Source of the DNA: CAIWHR01 sp963717695
Lineage (GTDB): Bacteria > Pseudomonadota > Gammaproteobacteria > Burkholderiales > Casimicrobiaceae
DNA: 64,000 bases
NCBI GenBank assembly: GCA_963717695.1
Contig: CAVQWR010000001.1
Span: 620,001-684,000 of the forward strand
Direction of reading: 5' to 3'
Position numbers and translations under genes: made by a program. The notes beneath the pieces were generated by a model. That model was given only the letters and a program-made list of their open reading frames with translations, was not told the DNA's origin and searched no databases. How positions within the stretch are numbered: the first letter of the stretch is position 1; the number at the start of each line of letters is the position of its first letter. Shown here one piece after another: positions 45,304-54,494 of the stretch.

Positions 45304-45729
45304 CTACTTCTTCAGCGCGTCGCGGATCTCCCGCAGCAGGACCACGTCCTCGGGCACCGGCGGCGGTGCCTTGGGCTCCTCGCGCTTCAGCCGGTTGATC
45401 GCGCGCACCATGAGGAAGATGACGAATGCAAGAATCAGGAAGTTGATCGCGACGGTGATGAAATTGCCGTACGCGAAGATCGGGACGCCGGCCTTGGTGA
45501 GCGCCTCGTACGTCATCGGGCCGGCATATCCGGCAGGCGGCGGCCCGAGCATCACGAAGAGATTGGAAAAGTCGACGTTGCCGACGACCCTTCCGATCAC
45601 CGGCATCACGAGATCCTTGACGATCGAATCGACGATCTTGCCGAATGCGCCGCCGATGATGACGCCGACGGCGAGATCGACGGCATTGCCCTTGATCGCG
45701 AATTCGCGAAACTCGCTGGCGAACGACAT
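45304..45729 (-). CDS. mscL: Large-conductance mechanosensitive channel
   Basis: A 141-residue pentameric channel that opens under hypo-osmotic shock. It has the N-terminal amphipathic segment SEFREFAIKGNAVDLAVGVIIGGAFG with the glycine-rich first transmembrane helix, a periplasmic loop, and the second helix with FITVAINFLILAFVIFLMV, ending in the charged bundle. Length is normal. It lies 39 nt after the P-II gene on the same strand. Confidence 0.96.
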   Translation of the reverse strand: MSFASEFREFAIKGNAVDLAVGVIIGGAFGKIVDSIVKDLVMPVIGRVVGNVDFSNLFVMLGPPPAGYAGPMTYEALTKAGVPIFAYGNFITVAINFLILAFVIFLMVRAINRLKREEPKAPPPVPEDVVLLREIRDALKK

Positions 45730-45768
45730 GGCTTGGCCTCGCAGAAGGGTGAGGGGAAACGCGGCGCG

Positions 45769-46107
45769 TCAGACCGCGGCTTCGCCGCTTTCGCCGGTAC
45801 GGATGCGCACGACCTGCTCGACCGCGGTGACGAAGATCTTGCCGTCGCCTATCTTGCCGGTGCGCGCCGCTTTCACGATTGCGTCGATGGCGCGGTCGAC
45901 GAGGCTGTCGGCGATGATCAGCTCGACCTTGATCTTGGGCAGGAAGTCGACGACATACTCGGCGCCGCGATAGAGCTCCGTGTGCCCCTTCTGCCGGCCG
46001 AAGCCCTTGACCTCGGCGACGGTGAGCCCGCTGACGCCGATTTCGGAGAGCGCCTCGCGCACTTCGTCGAGCTTGAACGGCTTGATGATCGCTTCGATTT
46101 TCTTCAT
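45769..46107 (-). CDS. glnB: Nitrogen regulatory protein P-II
   Basis: A 112-residue trimeric signal protein that senses 2-oxoglutarate and ATP/ADP. Uridylylation site Y51 in the T loop (GHTELYRGAEY), and the B and C loops with KIKVELIIAD and RTGKIGDGKIFV are intact. MKKIEAIIKPFKLDEVREAL is the standard start. Being next to nadE and not amtB favours GlnB over GlnK. Its known targets include the adenylyltransferase encoded at 32.7 kb. Confidence 0.96.
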   Translation of the reverse strand: MKKIEAIIKPFKLDEVREALSEIGVSGLTVAEVKGFGRQKGHTELYRGAEYVVDFLPKIKVELIIADSLVDRAIDAIVKAARTGKIGDGKIFVTAVEQVVRIRTGESGEAAV

Positions 46108-46159
46108 GGGAACGGTGCTCGTCGGAGGATGCGCTGCGCCGGGACGCCGAAGGGTTACA

Positions 46160-47803
46160 TTACACCATCGGGCGCGGCGGCTCCAGCGGGCCCGGGGCAT
46201 CGTTCCAGTCGGCCCATGCGGAGGTGATCGGATAGCGCCAGTCCTTGCCGAAGCCGCGCGGCGTGATCCTGATCCCGACGGCCGACTGGCGACGCTTGTA
46301 CTCGGAGAGCTTGATGAGGCGGACGACCTTCCGAACGTCGTCGGGCGCGGCACCTCCCGCGATGATCTCGCCGGGGCTGCGATTCTGCTCGACGTAGGCT
46401 TCGAGGATCGCATCGAGCGCCGCATAGGACGGCAGCGAATCCTGATCGAGCTGGTCGGGCCGCAGCTCGGCCGATGGCGCGCGTGTGATGATGCGCTCGG
46501 GGATCACGCGGCCGAGACTGTTGCGGTAGGCGCACAGACGGTAGACCAGCGTCTTGCTGATGTCCTTCAGCACGGCGAAGCCGCCGGCCATGTCGCCGTA
46601 CAGCGTCGCGTACCCGACCGCCATCTCCGACTTGTTGCCGGTGGTGAGGACGATCGAGCCGTACTTGTTCGAGAGCGCCATCAGCAGGGTGCCGCGGACG
46701 CGCGCCTGGATGTTCTCCTCGGTCGCGTCGGGGGCGACGCCGCGGAACTCGTCGGCGAGCGTCGTGCCGAACGCGTCGACCATAGCCCCGATCGGAAACT
46801 CGTCGTAGCGCACGCCCAGCCCGCCCGCCATCTCCCGCGCGTCCTCGAGGCTGATGTCGCGCGTGTACTGCGACGGCAGCATGACGGCGCGTACCCGGTC
46901 ACGTCCCAGCGCGTCGACGGCGATCGCGAGCGTCAGCGCCGAATCCACGCCGCCGGACAACCCGAGCAGCACGCCGGGAAAGCGGTTCTTGCCGACGTAG
47001 TCGCGCACGCCCATGACCAGCGCCGAATAGACGTGCGATTCCAGCTGAGGATCGAGCGAGCCGCGCACCGGCTTCACCGTGCCGCCCCGGAATTCGACGA
47101 TGCCGAGCGTCTCGTGCCACGCCGGGAACTGCTGGACGATCGCGCCTTCGCGATCGACCGCGAACGACGCGCCGTCGAACACGAGCTCGTCCTGGCCGCC
47201 GACGCGATTGACGTAGAGGACCGGCAATCCGGTTTCCCGGGCGCGCGACGACACCTGAAGTACCCGCGCCGCCTGCTGCTGCGTGTGGAACGGCGAACCG
47301 TTGGGCACGATGACGAGCGCAGCCCCCGCGGCGCGGGCTGCCTGCGCCGGCCCCGGAAACCAGATGTCCTCGCAGATGACGATGCCGCACGCGACGCCGT
47401 CGATGTCGACGACACAGGGGTCCGCCCCGGGCGTGAAATAGCGCTCCTCGTCGAACACCGTGTAGTTCGGCAGGCATTGCTTGCGATAGGTGGCGACCAC
47501 CTTGCCGGCCCGCAGCACGGCCACCGCGTTGAACGTGCGCCCTGCAACGCGTTCGGGGAACCCCACGATCACGGCAGTGTCGCCGATGACGCCCGCGAGC
47601 GCGCTGAGTTCGCGCTGTGAAGCCTCGACGAACGCGCTGCGCAGCAACAGGTCCTCCGGCGGATAGCCGCAGAGCGAAAGCTCCGGCGTGACGACGAGCC
47701 GCGCGCCTGCGCGGGCCGCCGCGCGCGTCGCGTCGAGGATCGCCGCGGCATTGCCGCCAAGGTCGCCGATGACCTGGTTCAGCTGCGCGACGGCAATCTG
47801 CAT
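46160..47803 (-). CDS. nadE: Glutamine-dependent NAD+ synthetase
   Basis: A 547-residue two-domain enzyme for the last NAD step. The N-terminal nitrilase-type glutaminase has E41 (TPELSLCGYPPEDLLL) and the nucleophile Cys in VICEDIWFPG; ammonia passes to the C-terminal synthetase domain with the PP-loop GLSGGVDSAL. The closing KLSEYKRRQSAVGIRITPRG is typical. Length matches the family. First gene of nadE-glnB-mscL. Confidence 0.96.
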   Translation of the reverse strand: MQIAVAQLNQVIGDLGGNAAAILDATRAAARAGARLVVTPELSLCGYPPEDLLLRSAFVEASQRELSALAGVIGDTAVIVGFPERVAGRTFNAVAVLRAGKVVATYRKQCLPNYTVFDEERYFTPGADPCVVDIDGVACGIVICEDIWFPGPAQAARAAGAALVIVPNGSPFHTQQQAARVLQVSSRARETGLPVLYVNRVGGQDELVFDGASFAVDREGAIVQQFPAWHETLGIVEFRGGTVKPVRGSLDPQLESHVYSALVMGVRDYVGKNRFPGVLLGLSGGVDSALTLAIAVDALGRDRVRAVMLPSQYTRDISLEDAREMAGGLGVRYDEFPIGAMVDAFGTTLADEFRGVAPDATEENIQARVRGTLLMALSNKYGSIVLTTGNKSEMAVGYATLYGDMAGGFAVLKDISKTLVYRLCAYRNSLGRVIPERIITRAPSAELRPDQLDQDSLPSYAALDAILEAYVEQNRSPGEIIAGGAAPDDVRKVVRLIKLSEYKRRQSAVGIRITPRGFGKDWRYPITSAWADWNDAPGPLEPPRPMV

Positions 47804-47847
47804 GGGTGGAATTTTATCATGCGGGCCGGGCGTCGCCCTGACTCGAG

Positions 47848-49071
47848 ATGCGCTTGCCCATGGGGCCGCGGCGCACGAAAATGCGGCTAGACTTCACCAC
47901 CGTGCCGCAGCGACTTCCCTCCGCAGAGACCGCATCGATCGTCGTTCGCGACGACGTCCCGATCGAAGCCATCGCGCCGCCCGACTGGGACCGGTTCGTC
48001 GCGGGGCAGCCGCTTGCGTCGCATGCATTTCTCACGGCACTGCACGCCACCGGCTGCGCCTCCGTGGCCACCGGCTGGCAGCCGCGCTACCTGACCGCGT
48101 GGCGCGGCGCCGCGTTCGCCGGCGCCATGCCGCTCTATGCGAAGGCGCACTCGTTTGGCGAATACGTGTTCGACTGGGCATGGGCCGACGCCTTCCGCCG
48201 CCACGGCCATCGCTACTACCCGAAGCTCGTCTGCGCGATCCCGTTCACGCCGACGCCCGGCGCGCGCCTCTTCGCTCAGGACGACGCCGCGCGCAACGCG
48301 CTTCTCGCTCGGGCCCTTGCACTGCTCCATCCGGCGAAGGCCGGTGCAACGCCCCGCTTTTCGTCGCTGCACGTCCTCTTCCCCGACGCCGCCGATGCCG
48401 CGCGCTGCGAAGCGGCGGGCATGACGCTGCGCCAGGGCGTGCAGTTCCGCTGGTCCAACCCCGGCTACCGCGATTTCGCCGACTTCCTCGCCACGTTCAA
48501 TCACGACAAGCGCAAGAAAGTGCAGCAGGAGCGGCGCAAACTTGCCGAGGCCGGCGTGGAATTCGTGCGCAAAGGCGGGCGCGCGATCACGCGCGAGGAC
48601 TGGGCCTTTTTCTATCGCTGCTACGAAGACACCTATCACGCGCACCATTCGACACCGTATCTGTCGCTCGATTTCTTTTTGCGCATCGGCGCGACGATGC
48701 CGGACAACCTGCTGCTCGTCCTGGGCTACCGGGAGGGCGCGCCCCTGTGCGCCGCGCTCGACGTCCACGACGCCGAGGCGCTATGGGGCCGGTACTGGGG
48801 CACGCTGGACTACGTGCCGGGACTGCACTTCGAGGCGTGCTACTACCAGGCGATCGAGTTCTGCATCGAGCGGCGCATCGCGACGTTCGAAGGCGGCGCG
48901 CAAGGGCAGCACAAGCTTGCGCGCGGACTCCTGCCTGCCGCGACGTTTTCGGCGCACGCGATCGCCGACCCGGCGTTCGCCGCGGCCATCGCGGATTTCT
49001 GCCGCCGCGAGCAGGTCGAGATCGCGCACATGCAGGACGAGCTCGCGGCATCGAGCCCGTTTCGCGAATAG
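47848..49071 (+). CDS. GNAT-fold protein of the COG3146/DUF482 family
   Basis: A 407-residue protein with tandem GNAT-like halves as in the predicted peptidoglycan-bridge N-acyltransferase group. Diagnostic blocks are QPLASHAFLTALHATGCAS near the front, KARSFGEYVFDWAWADA-like DWAWADAFRRHGHRYYPKLV, FSSLHVLFPD, FLATFNHDKRKKVQQERRKL and the end CIERRIATFEGGAQGQHKLARG. Annotated functions are only predictions; the Lys/Arg-rich KRKKVQQERRK stretch resembles an aminoacyl-acceptor contact. Start at 47848 or 47881. First of four plus-strand genes. Confidence 0.87.
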   Translation: MRLPMGPRRTKMRLDFTTVPQRLPSAETASIVVRDDVPIEAIAPPDWDRFVAGQPLASHAFLTALHATGCASVATGWQPRYLTAWRGAAFAGAMPLYAKAHSFGEYVFDWAWADAFRRHGHRYYPKLVCAIPFTPTPGARLFAQDDAARNALLARALALLHPAKAGATPRFSSLHVLFPDAADAARCEAAGMTLRQGVQFRWSNPGYRDFADFLATFNHDKRKKVQQERRKLAEAGVEFVRKGGRAITREDWAFFYRCYEDTYHAHHSTPYLSLDFFLRIGATMPDNLLLVLGYREGAPLCAALDVHDAEALWGRYWGTLDYVPGLHFEACYYQAIEFCIERRIATFEGGAQGQHKLARGLLPAATFSAHAIADPAFAAAIADFCRREQVEIAHMQDELAASSPFRE

Positions 49072-49177
49072 ATTGCACGCGGCGGCGGTGTTCGCCTCGC
49101 GTGCTAGACTTTCCGTGAGGCATCCGGTCGCTTGAAGCGGCAATGCCGGCCCTCAGCCCTCTTTCTTTTGCCTGCCG

Positions 49178-49975
49178 ATGTCGGAATCCGTCCTGCTCGA
49201 ACGCGCCGGTCCCGTGGCGACGCTGACGCTCAATCGTCCCGAGTCCCTCAACACGCTCGATTTCACGATGATGGAGGCGCTGGTCGCGCACACCGGCGCG
49301 CTCGCGGCCGACGCGACGCTGCGCTGCGTCGTCGTGAAGGGGGCCGGCCGCCACTTCATGGCGGGCGGCGATCTCCACACATTCGCCGAGATGCTGCCGC
49401 TCCCGCCGGCGGAGCGCAAGGCGCGCTTCGTCTCGATCATCGGGCGGCTGCACGCCGCCATCGAGAACCTGCAGCGGATGCCGCATCCGGTCGTGGCCAG
49501 CGTCCACGGCGCGGTGGCGGGGTTCGGCCTGTCGCTGATGAACGCCTGCGACCTCGTCGTCGCGGCCGACACCGCGTTCTTCACGTCTGCCTATCGCCAC
49601 ATCGGGCTCACGCCCGACGGCGGCGGCTCCTACACGCTGCCGCGCATCGTCGGCGTGAAGAAGGCGATGGAGATCATGTTGCTGGGCGAGCGGTTCGACG
49701 CGCAGCAGGCGCAGGCACTCGGGCTCGTCAATCGCGTCGTGGCAGCTACGGAGCTCGAGGCCGCGACGGCTGCGCTTGTCGCCACGCTCGTCGCCGGACC
49801 GCGGCGCGCGACCGCGAACGCCAAGCGCCTGGTCAACTCGTCCCTCGGCAACACGCTCTCGCGCCAGCTCGACGCCGAAGCCGAGAGCTTCAGCGACTGC
49901 ACGATGGACGACGATTTCGTCGAGGGCATCCGCGCGTTCGTCGAAAAGCGGCCGCCCCGGTTCGGCGGTCGCTGA
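49178..49975 (+). CDS. Enoyl-CoA hydratase/isomerase family protein, isomerase-like
   Basis: A 265-residue crotonase-fold protein. Both oxyanion-hole peptides are present (MAGGD at 61-65 and GAVAGFG at 111-117). The two glutamates that define hydratases are not at their usual positions; instead D147 in LTPDGGGSYTLPR matches the catalytic aspartate of PaaG-type isomerases. I therefore expect double-bond or ring isomerisation rather than hydration. It sits between two acyltransferase-like genes. Confidence 0.88.
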   Translation: MSESVLLERAGPVATLTLNRPESLNTLDFTMMEALVAHTGALAADATLRCVVVKGAGRHFMAGGDLHTFAEMLPLPPAERKARFVSIIGRLHAAIENLQRMPHPVVASVHGAVAGFGLSLMNACDLVVAADTAFFTSAYRHIGLTPDGGGSYTLPRIVGVKKAMEIMLLGERFDAQQAQALGLVNRVVAATELEAATAALVATLVAGPRRATANAKRLVNSSLGNTLSRQLDAEAESFSDCTMDDDFVEGIRAFVEKRPPRFGGR

Positions 49976-49987
49976 CACCGTCTCGGC

Positions 49988-50473
49988 GTGCTCGCGATTC
50001 GCGCCGCCGTCGCGGCGGACTTTCCCGCCGTGCTGGATCTGTTCCGGCGTGTGGTCGCCTCCGGCGATACCTACGCCTATCCTCCGGGCGCTTCGCCGGA
50101 CCAGGCGCGGCGCTGGTGGCTCGATCCTCCCGCCATGCCGTTCGTCGCCGAGGACGATGGCCGGATCGTCGGAACGTACTCGCTAAGATCCAATCAGCCT
50201 GGCCTGGGCGACCATGTCGCCAACTGCGGCTACATGACGGAGCCCGAATCTCGCGGGCGCGGCATCGCGAGCGCAATGTGCGTGCATTCACTCGCGACGG
50301 CGCGGGATGCAGGCTTCACGGCGATGCAGTTCAATTTCGTCGTGGCGAGCAACACCGGCGCCATTCGCCTCTGGCAGCGCCACGGCTTCGCGATCGTCGG
50401 ACGCGTACCGGCGGCGTTCCGGCACGCGCTGCAGGGCCCGACCGACGTTCTCGTCATGCATCGCCTGCTCTGA
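49988..50473 (+). CDS. GNAT family N-acetyltransferase
   Basis: A 161-residue acetyltransferase with a GTG start. The acetyl-CoA pyrophosphate loop is ESRGRGIASAMC (Q/RxxGxG/A-type), preceded by VANCGYMTEPE and followed by the NTGAIRLWQRHGFAIVGRVP block common to small-molecule and protein acetylases such as phosphinothricin-type enzymes. It starts 12 nt after the enoyl-CoA isomerase-like gene. Acceptor unknown. Confidence 0.88.
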   Translation: MLAIRAAVAADFPAVLDLFRRVVASGDTYAYPPGASPDQARRWWLDPPAMPFVAEDDGRIVGTYSLRSNQPGLGDHVANCGYMTEPESRGRGIASAMCVHSLATARDAGFTAMQFNFVVASNTGAIRLWQRHGFAIVGRVPAAFRHALQGPTDVLVMHRLL

Positions 50474-50498
50474 CGCCCCACCCTCACGGGAGATTCCG

Positions 50499-51348
50499 AT
50501 GCCCACACTTCAAGGAAAGACCGTCTTCATTTCCGGCGCATCGCGCGGCATCGGCCTCGCGATCGCGACGCGCGTCGCCGCCGACGGCGCCAACGTCGTG
50601 ATTGCGGCCAAGACTGCGACACCGCATCCGAAGCTTCCGGGGACGATCTACAGCGCGGCCGAGGCGGTCGAAAAGGCCGGCGCCGCGGCGGGCGCCCATG
50701 CGCTGCCGGTCGTCTGCGACATTCGCGACGAGGCCTCGGTGGCGAGCCGCGGTCGATGCCGCCGTGAAGCGCTTCGGCGGCATCGACGTGCTCGTCAACA
50801 ACGCGAGCGCCATCAGCCTTACCGGCACGCTGGCGACGCCGATGAAGCGCTTCGACCTCATTTTCGGCGTCGACGTGCGCGGCACATTCCTTTGCTCGCA
50901 GGCGTGCCTGCCGCATCTGCGCACGGCGGCGGGCGTCGGACGCAATCCCCACATCCTGAACCTGTCGCCGCCGCTCAATCTCGACCCGAAATGGTTCCGC
51001 GACCACGTCGCGTACACCATCGCGAAATACGGGATGACGATGTGCGCGATCGGGATGGCCGAGGAATTCCGCGCCGACGGCATCGCGGTCAACGCGCTGT
51101 GGCCGCGCTCCGTGATTGCGACCGCGGCGATGGCGATGATTCCGGGGGCGATGGAACAGACCGCGCGGATGCGCACGCCGGAAATTGTCGCGGACGCCGC
51201 ACATGCGCTGCTGATGCGCGACGCGCGCACAACGACGGGCCAATGCTTCATCGACGAGGACGTTCTCGCCGAAGCGGGCGTCACTGACTTCGCGCGGTAT
51301 GCGGTGAAGCCGGGCACCCCGCTCCTGCCCGACCTCTTCCTCGACTGA
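50499..51348 (+). pseudogene. SDR oxidoreductase (HSDL2-like), one +1 frameshift
   Basis: A short-chain dehydrogenase whose first 80 codons (TVFISGASRGIGLAIA with the NAD(P) loop GASRGIG; VVIAAKTATPHPKLPGTIYS) and remaining ~200 codons (AAVDAAVKRFGGIDVLVNNA, catalytic Y and K in YTIAKYGM) lie in different frames. The break is at about 50741-50750, where one extra base sits between GTGGCG and GCGGTCGAT. The PHPKLPGTIYSAAEAVE segment is typical of hydroxysteroid dehydrogenase-like 2 relatives. With one base removed the gene would be about 282 codons and fully intact. Follows the GNAT gene. Confidence 0.85.
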
Positions 51349-51379
51349 CTGCGGCGCGCCGTTCCGCCGCGCGCCGGCG

Positions 51380-53080
51380 TTACTTGTTGCCGATGTTGTC
51401 GTCGGGGAAATCGCCGCCCGTGGCTGGCGCGCCCGGTGACGCAGGTGCCGCGTTGCGATTGACGTTCGGACCGCCGCGATTGCGCCGGCCGCGATTGCGG
51501 TTCTTGCCCTGCCCCTGCCCCTGCCCCTGCCCCTGCCCCTGCCCCTGCCCCTGCCCCTGCCCCTGCCCCTGCCCCGGTCCCTGATTCGGGCCGAATCCCT
51601 TTCCGCCGCCCTTCGGACGATGCGGGCCCCCCTTCGGACCGCGCGGCTTGCCGGGCGCCGTTCCGGGAAGGCCTTCGGGGACCGCACCAGGAATTGTCAG
51701 CGTCGTCATCACATACGGTGATCCACTGCCCTGCGGAGAACCCGTACGCGGTCCCTTGCCGCCGCCGCGCGGCGGTCGCTGCGCACCTGCGCCCTGACCG
51801 CGATAGGCGCCGCCACCGCCTTGCCCGCGAAAGCCGTTCCCGCCACCGCCGCCCGCGCCAGGTCCGCGCGCGCGATCGCGAAAGCGCGAGCCTCCTCCGG
51901 AGCCCTTCTGCCCGAAGATCGTCGACACCGGACGATTGCCGTGCGTCGGATTGCCATGCACGCTGTTGCCGGGCTGAATCGCGTCGTCATCCTCCGGAAT
52001 GTCGTCGACGACCTCCGCCGCGTGGAACGGCTGCTCGTCGCCGCTCGGCAGGCGCCGGCCCTGCGGCCCTTGTTGCCCGCCCTGCCCCTGCGGCCGCGGA
52101 CCGCGCGGCTTCTGTCCCTGCCCCGGATGCCGACCCTGCGGCTTGCCGCCGGGTCCCTGCTTCTGCTGCGGCGCCGGCCCAGTGCTGCGCATGCCCGCCG
52201 CGGTCAGCACCGCGCCGACTTCCTCCGGTGTCAACTCCTGCATCTGCCCGCGCTTCACGCGCGGCGGCATCGCAATCATTCCGTAGCGCGTGCGGATCAG
52301 CCGACTGACGCCGAGGCCCAGCGCCTCGATCAGGCGTCGGACTTCGCGGTTGCGGCCTTCCTTCAGCACGATGTGATACCAGTGATTGGTGCCCTCGCCG
52401 CCGCGGTCCTCGAGCGCCTCGACCTTGGCCGGGCCATCCTCGAGCTCGATACCCGTCACGAGCGCCTTCTGCTGCTCGTCGGTCAGCGTGCCAACGACGC
52501 GCACGGCGTACTCGCGCTCGACCTCGTAGCGCGGGTGCATCATCTTGTTGGCGAGCTCGCCCGAATTGGTGAACAGCAGCAGACCCTCGGTGTTGAAGTC
52601 GAGGCGCCCGATTGCGATCCACTTGCCGTTGCCGATGTTCGGCAGCTGCTCGAACACCGTCGGCCGGCCCTCGGGGTCATCGCGCGTGACGATCTCGCCT
52701 GCGGGCTTGTGGTACATGAGGATGCGCGGCCGCGGCTCGGAGAAGCGGACCTTCACGAGCTCGCCGTTGATGCGCACCTCGTCGCCGGGGCCGACCTTCT
52801 GGCCGACGTCGGCAGGCTCGCGGTTGACGGTGATCCGCCCCGCGAGGATCAGCTCCTCCATCGCGCGGCGCGAGCCGAAGCCGCACGACGCCAGGATCTT
52901 GTGCAGGCGCTGCGGCTCGGTGAAGACGGTGTCAGTGGAGGAGCGGTGGCGCGGCGGCGCCAGGCTCTCCGTGATCTGCTGCAGCGCCAGGCTCGGCTGC
53001 TGCACCGGGCCCGTCGGGGGACGGTGCCAGGATCGGGCTCGCGAGCGCGAGCTGCGCTTCGGCGGCTTTGGTGGGTGCAT
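51380..53080 (-). CDS. rluB: 23S rRNA pseudouridine synthase RluB with long low-complexity tail
   Basis: A 566-residue protein. An S4 RNA-binding domain (RLHKILASCGFGSRRAMEEL, about 57-105) is followed by the RsuA/RluB catalytic domain with D161 in GRLDFNTEGLLLF, and KEGRNREVRRLIEALG. These enzymes make pseudouridine 2605 in 23S rRNA. From about residue 305 the tail is rich in G, Q, P, R and K and ends in a GQ repeat followed by RGRRNRGG. The start ATG at 53080 has GGAG 7 nt upstream and lies inside scpB (149-nt overlap); an internal GTG at 53005 has no such site. The tail is likely disordered and RNA-binding (inference). Confidence 0.9.
   Translation of the reverse strand: MHPPKPPKRSSRSRARSWHRPPTGPVQQPSLALQQITESLAPPRHRSSTDTVFTEPQRLHKILASCGFGSRRAMEELILAGRITVNREPADVGQKVGPGDEVRINGELVKVRFSEPRPRILMYHKPAGEIVTRDDPEGRPTVFEQLPNIGNGKWIAIGRLDFNTEGLLLFTNSGELANKMMHPRYEVEREYAVRVVGTLTDEQQKALVTGIELEDGPAKVEALEDRGGEGTNHWYHIVLKEGRNREVRRLIEALGLGVSRLIRTRYGMIAMPPRVKRGQMQELTPEEVGAVLTAAGMRSTGPAPQQKQGPGGKPQGRHPGQGQKPRGPRPQGQGGQQGPQGRRLPSGDEQPFHAAEVVDDIPEDDDAIQPGNSVHGNPTHGNRPVSTIFGQKGSGGGSRFRDRARGPGAGGGGGNGFRGQGGGGAYRGQGAGAQRPPRGGGKGPRTGSPQGSGSPYVMTTLTIPGAVPEGLPGTAPGKPRGPKGGPHRPKGGGKGFGPNQGPGQGQGQGQGQGQGQGQGQGQGQGKNRNRGRRNRGGPNVNRNAAPASPGAPATGGDFPDDNIGNK
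51505..51575. repeat. In-frame hexanucleotide tandem repeat in the rluB tail
   Basis: GCCCCT is repeated ten times without interruption from 51511 to 51570, with degenerate units at both edges. On the coding strand each unit gives Gly-Gln. Because the unit is six bases, gain or loss of copies by slippage keeps the frame and changes only tail length. Confidence 0.9.
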
Positions 53081-53621
53081 CGGGTATCTCCAGCAGGTGG
53101 GATGCGTCGAGCTCGGCCAGCGGAGGAAGCTCGGATAACGAGCGCAGGCCGAGATCGTCGAGAAAGGCCTTGGTGGTCGCGTAGAGCGCCGGACGACCCG
53201 GCGTCTCCTTGTGGCCGACCACTTCGACCCATTGGCGGTCCATCAGCGCGGTGATCACGCTGGTGGACACGGCGACGCCGCGGATCGACTCGATGTCGCC
53301 GCGGGTCACGGGTTGCTGATAGGCGATGATCGCCAGGGTTTCCATCACCGCGCGCGAGTAGCGCGGCGGCTTTTCCGGGGACAGCCGGTCGAGGAACGGC
53401 TGGATCGACGGCTTGCCCTGGAAACGCCAGCCGGACGCGACCTGCGCGAGCTCGACGGTCTTGTCCGACCAGTCGGCGCGCAGCTCGTCCAGCAGCTTGC
53501 GGATGAGCTCGGCCTCGAGCGGCGGATCGAACAGGCGCGAGAGCTGAGGCAGCGCGACCGGTTCCCCGGCCGTCAGCAGCGCCGCTTCGAGAATGCCCTT
53601 GATTTGCTGAAGGTCGTCCAT
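52932..53621 (-). CDS. scpB: Segregation and condensation protein B
   Basis: A 229-residue winged-helix protein of the SMC-ScpAB condensin. Family signatures are IIAYQQPVTRGDIESIRGV, LMDRQWVEVVGHKETPGRPALYATT and KAFLDDLGLRSLSELPPL. An Ala/Pro/Gly-rich tail of about 50 residues follows, and its DNA is shared with the beginning of rluB. It lies 42 nt after scpA. Confidence 0.94.
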   Translation of the reverse strand: MDDLQQIKGILEAALLTAGEPVALPQLSRLFDPPLEAELIRKLLDELRADWSDKTVELAQVASGWRFQGKPSIQPFLDRLSPEKPPRYSRAVMETLAIIAYQQPVTRGDIESIRGVAVSTSVITALMDRQWVEVVGHKETPGRPALYATTKAFLDDLGLRSLSELPPLAELDASHLLEIPDAPTKAAEAQLALASPILAPSPDGPGAAAEPGAAADHGEPGAAAPPLLH

Positions 53622-53663
53622 CGCGATGTCGTCAATTCGTTGGTTGCGTCGCCGCCCGGAGAA

Positions 53664-54494
53664 TCACGCCTCGAGCGCGAATCCCGGGCTGCCGGTCAGC
53701 TTCACGTAGATCGGCGCGTACGGCTCGGCCTGCGTCACCGACACCATCTGCTCGCGCGCGAGCTCCAGCAGCGCAAGGAACGTGACGATAAGATGCGGCA
53801 CGTCGACGCGCGACCCGAAGAGCGACGTGAACTCGGCAAACCGCGCCGGTGCCAGCGCCTTCAGCACCCGGCTCATTTCCGCGCGCACCGACAGCTGCTC
53901 GCGTGTGACGAGATGGTGCCGGTTCGCCCGCGCCCGCGCCACGAGACCGGCCCACGCGGTGCGAAGGTCTTCCGCCGACACGTCGGGAAGCCGCGCCACG
54001 GCGACGCGCTCGAACCACACGCGCACCGTCGCGAAGTCGCGATCGGCGAGCGGCAGCGCATCGATCTCGCGCGCCGCCTGCTTCATCCGCTCGTATTCCT
54101 GGAGCCGGCGCACGAGCTCGGCGCGCGGATCCTCGGCCTCCTCGCCGGCGATTCCCGGCGGCTTCGGCAGCAGCAGCCGCGATTTTATCTCGATCAGCAC
54201 CGCCGCCATCAACAGGTATTCGGCGGCGAGCTCGAGCTGCGAGCGGCGCATCATCTCGACATACCCCAGGTACTGCCGGGTGAGCTCCGCCATCGGGATC
54301 TCGAGCACGTTGATGTTCTGCTTGCGAATCAGGTAGAGCAGCAGGTCGAGCGGCCCCTCGAACGCCTCGAGGAAGATCTCGAGCGCCTCCGGCGGAATGT
54401 AGAGGTCGCTCGGCATCTCGAGCAGCGGCTCGCCGTGGATGCGCGCCACCGGCGCGCCGGCCTGCTGGGCGAGATCGGCGACGTCGATGCTCAA
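53664..54494 (-). CDS. scpA: Segregation and condensation protein A
   Basis: A 276-residue kleisin that bridges SMC heads. The N-terminal FEGPLDLLLYLIRKQNINVL and IPMAELTRQYLGYVE, and C-terminal winged-helix end (TFLALLELAREQMVSVTQ) are typical. No ATG fits the family start; the TTG at 54494 (LSIDVADLAQQAGAPV) extends the conserved HGEPLLEMPSDLYIPPEAL lead and is preceded by AGGTG. The region upstream is a repeat-bearing spacer instead of the usual short gap to trpS. Confidence 0.9.
   Translation of the reverse strand: MSIDVADLAQQAGAPVARIHGEPLLEMPSDLYIPPEALEIFLEAFEGPLDLLLYLIRKQNINVLEIPMAELTRQYLGYVEMMRRSQLELAAEYLLMAAVLIEIKSRLLLPKPPGIAGEEAEDPRAELVRRLQEYERMKQAAREIDALPLADRDFATVRVWFERVAVARLPDVSAEDLRTAWAGLVARARANRHHLVTREQLSVRAEMSRVLKALAPARFAEFTSLFGSRVDVPHLIVTFLALLELAREQMVSVTQAEPYAPIYVKLTGSPGFALEA

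Noticed and set aside
51505..51575. Regular short repeats that might suggest a CRISPR array
   Set aside because: Units are six bases with no spacers and encode Gly-Gln in rluB.
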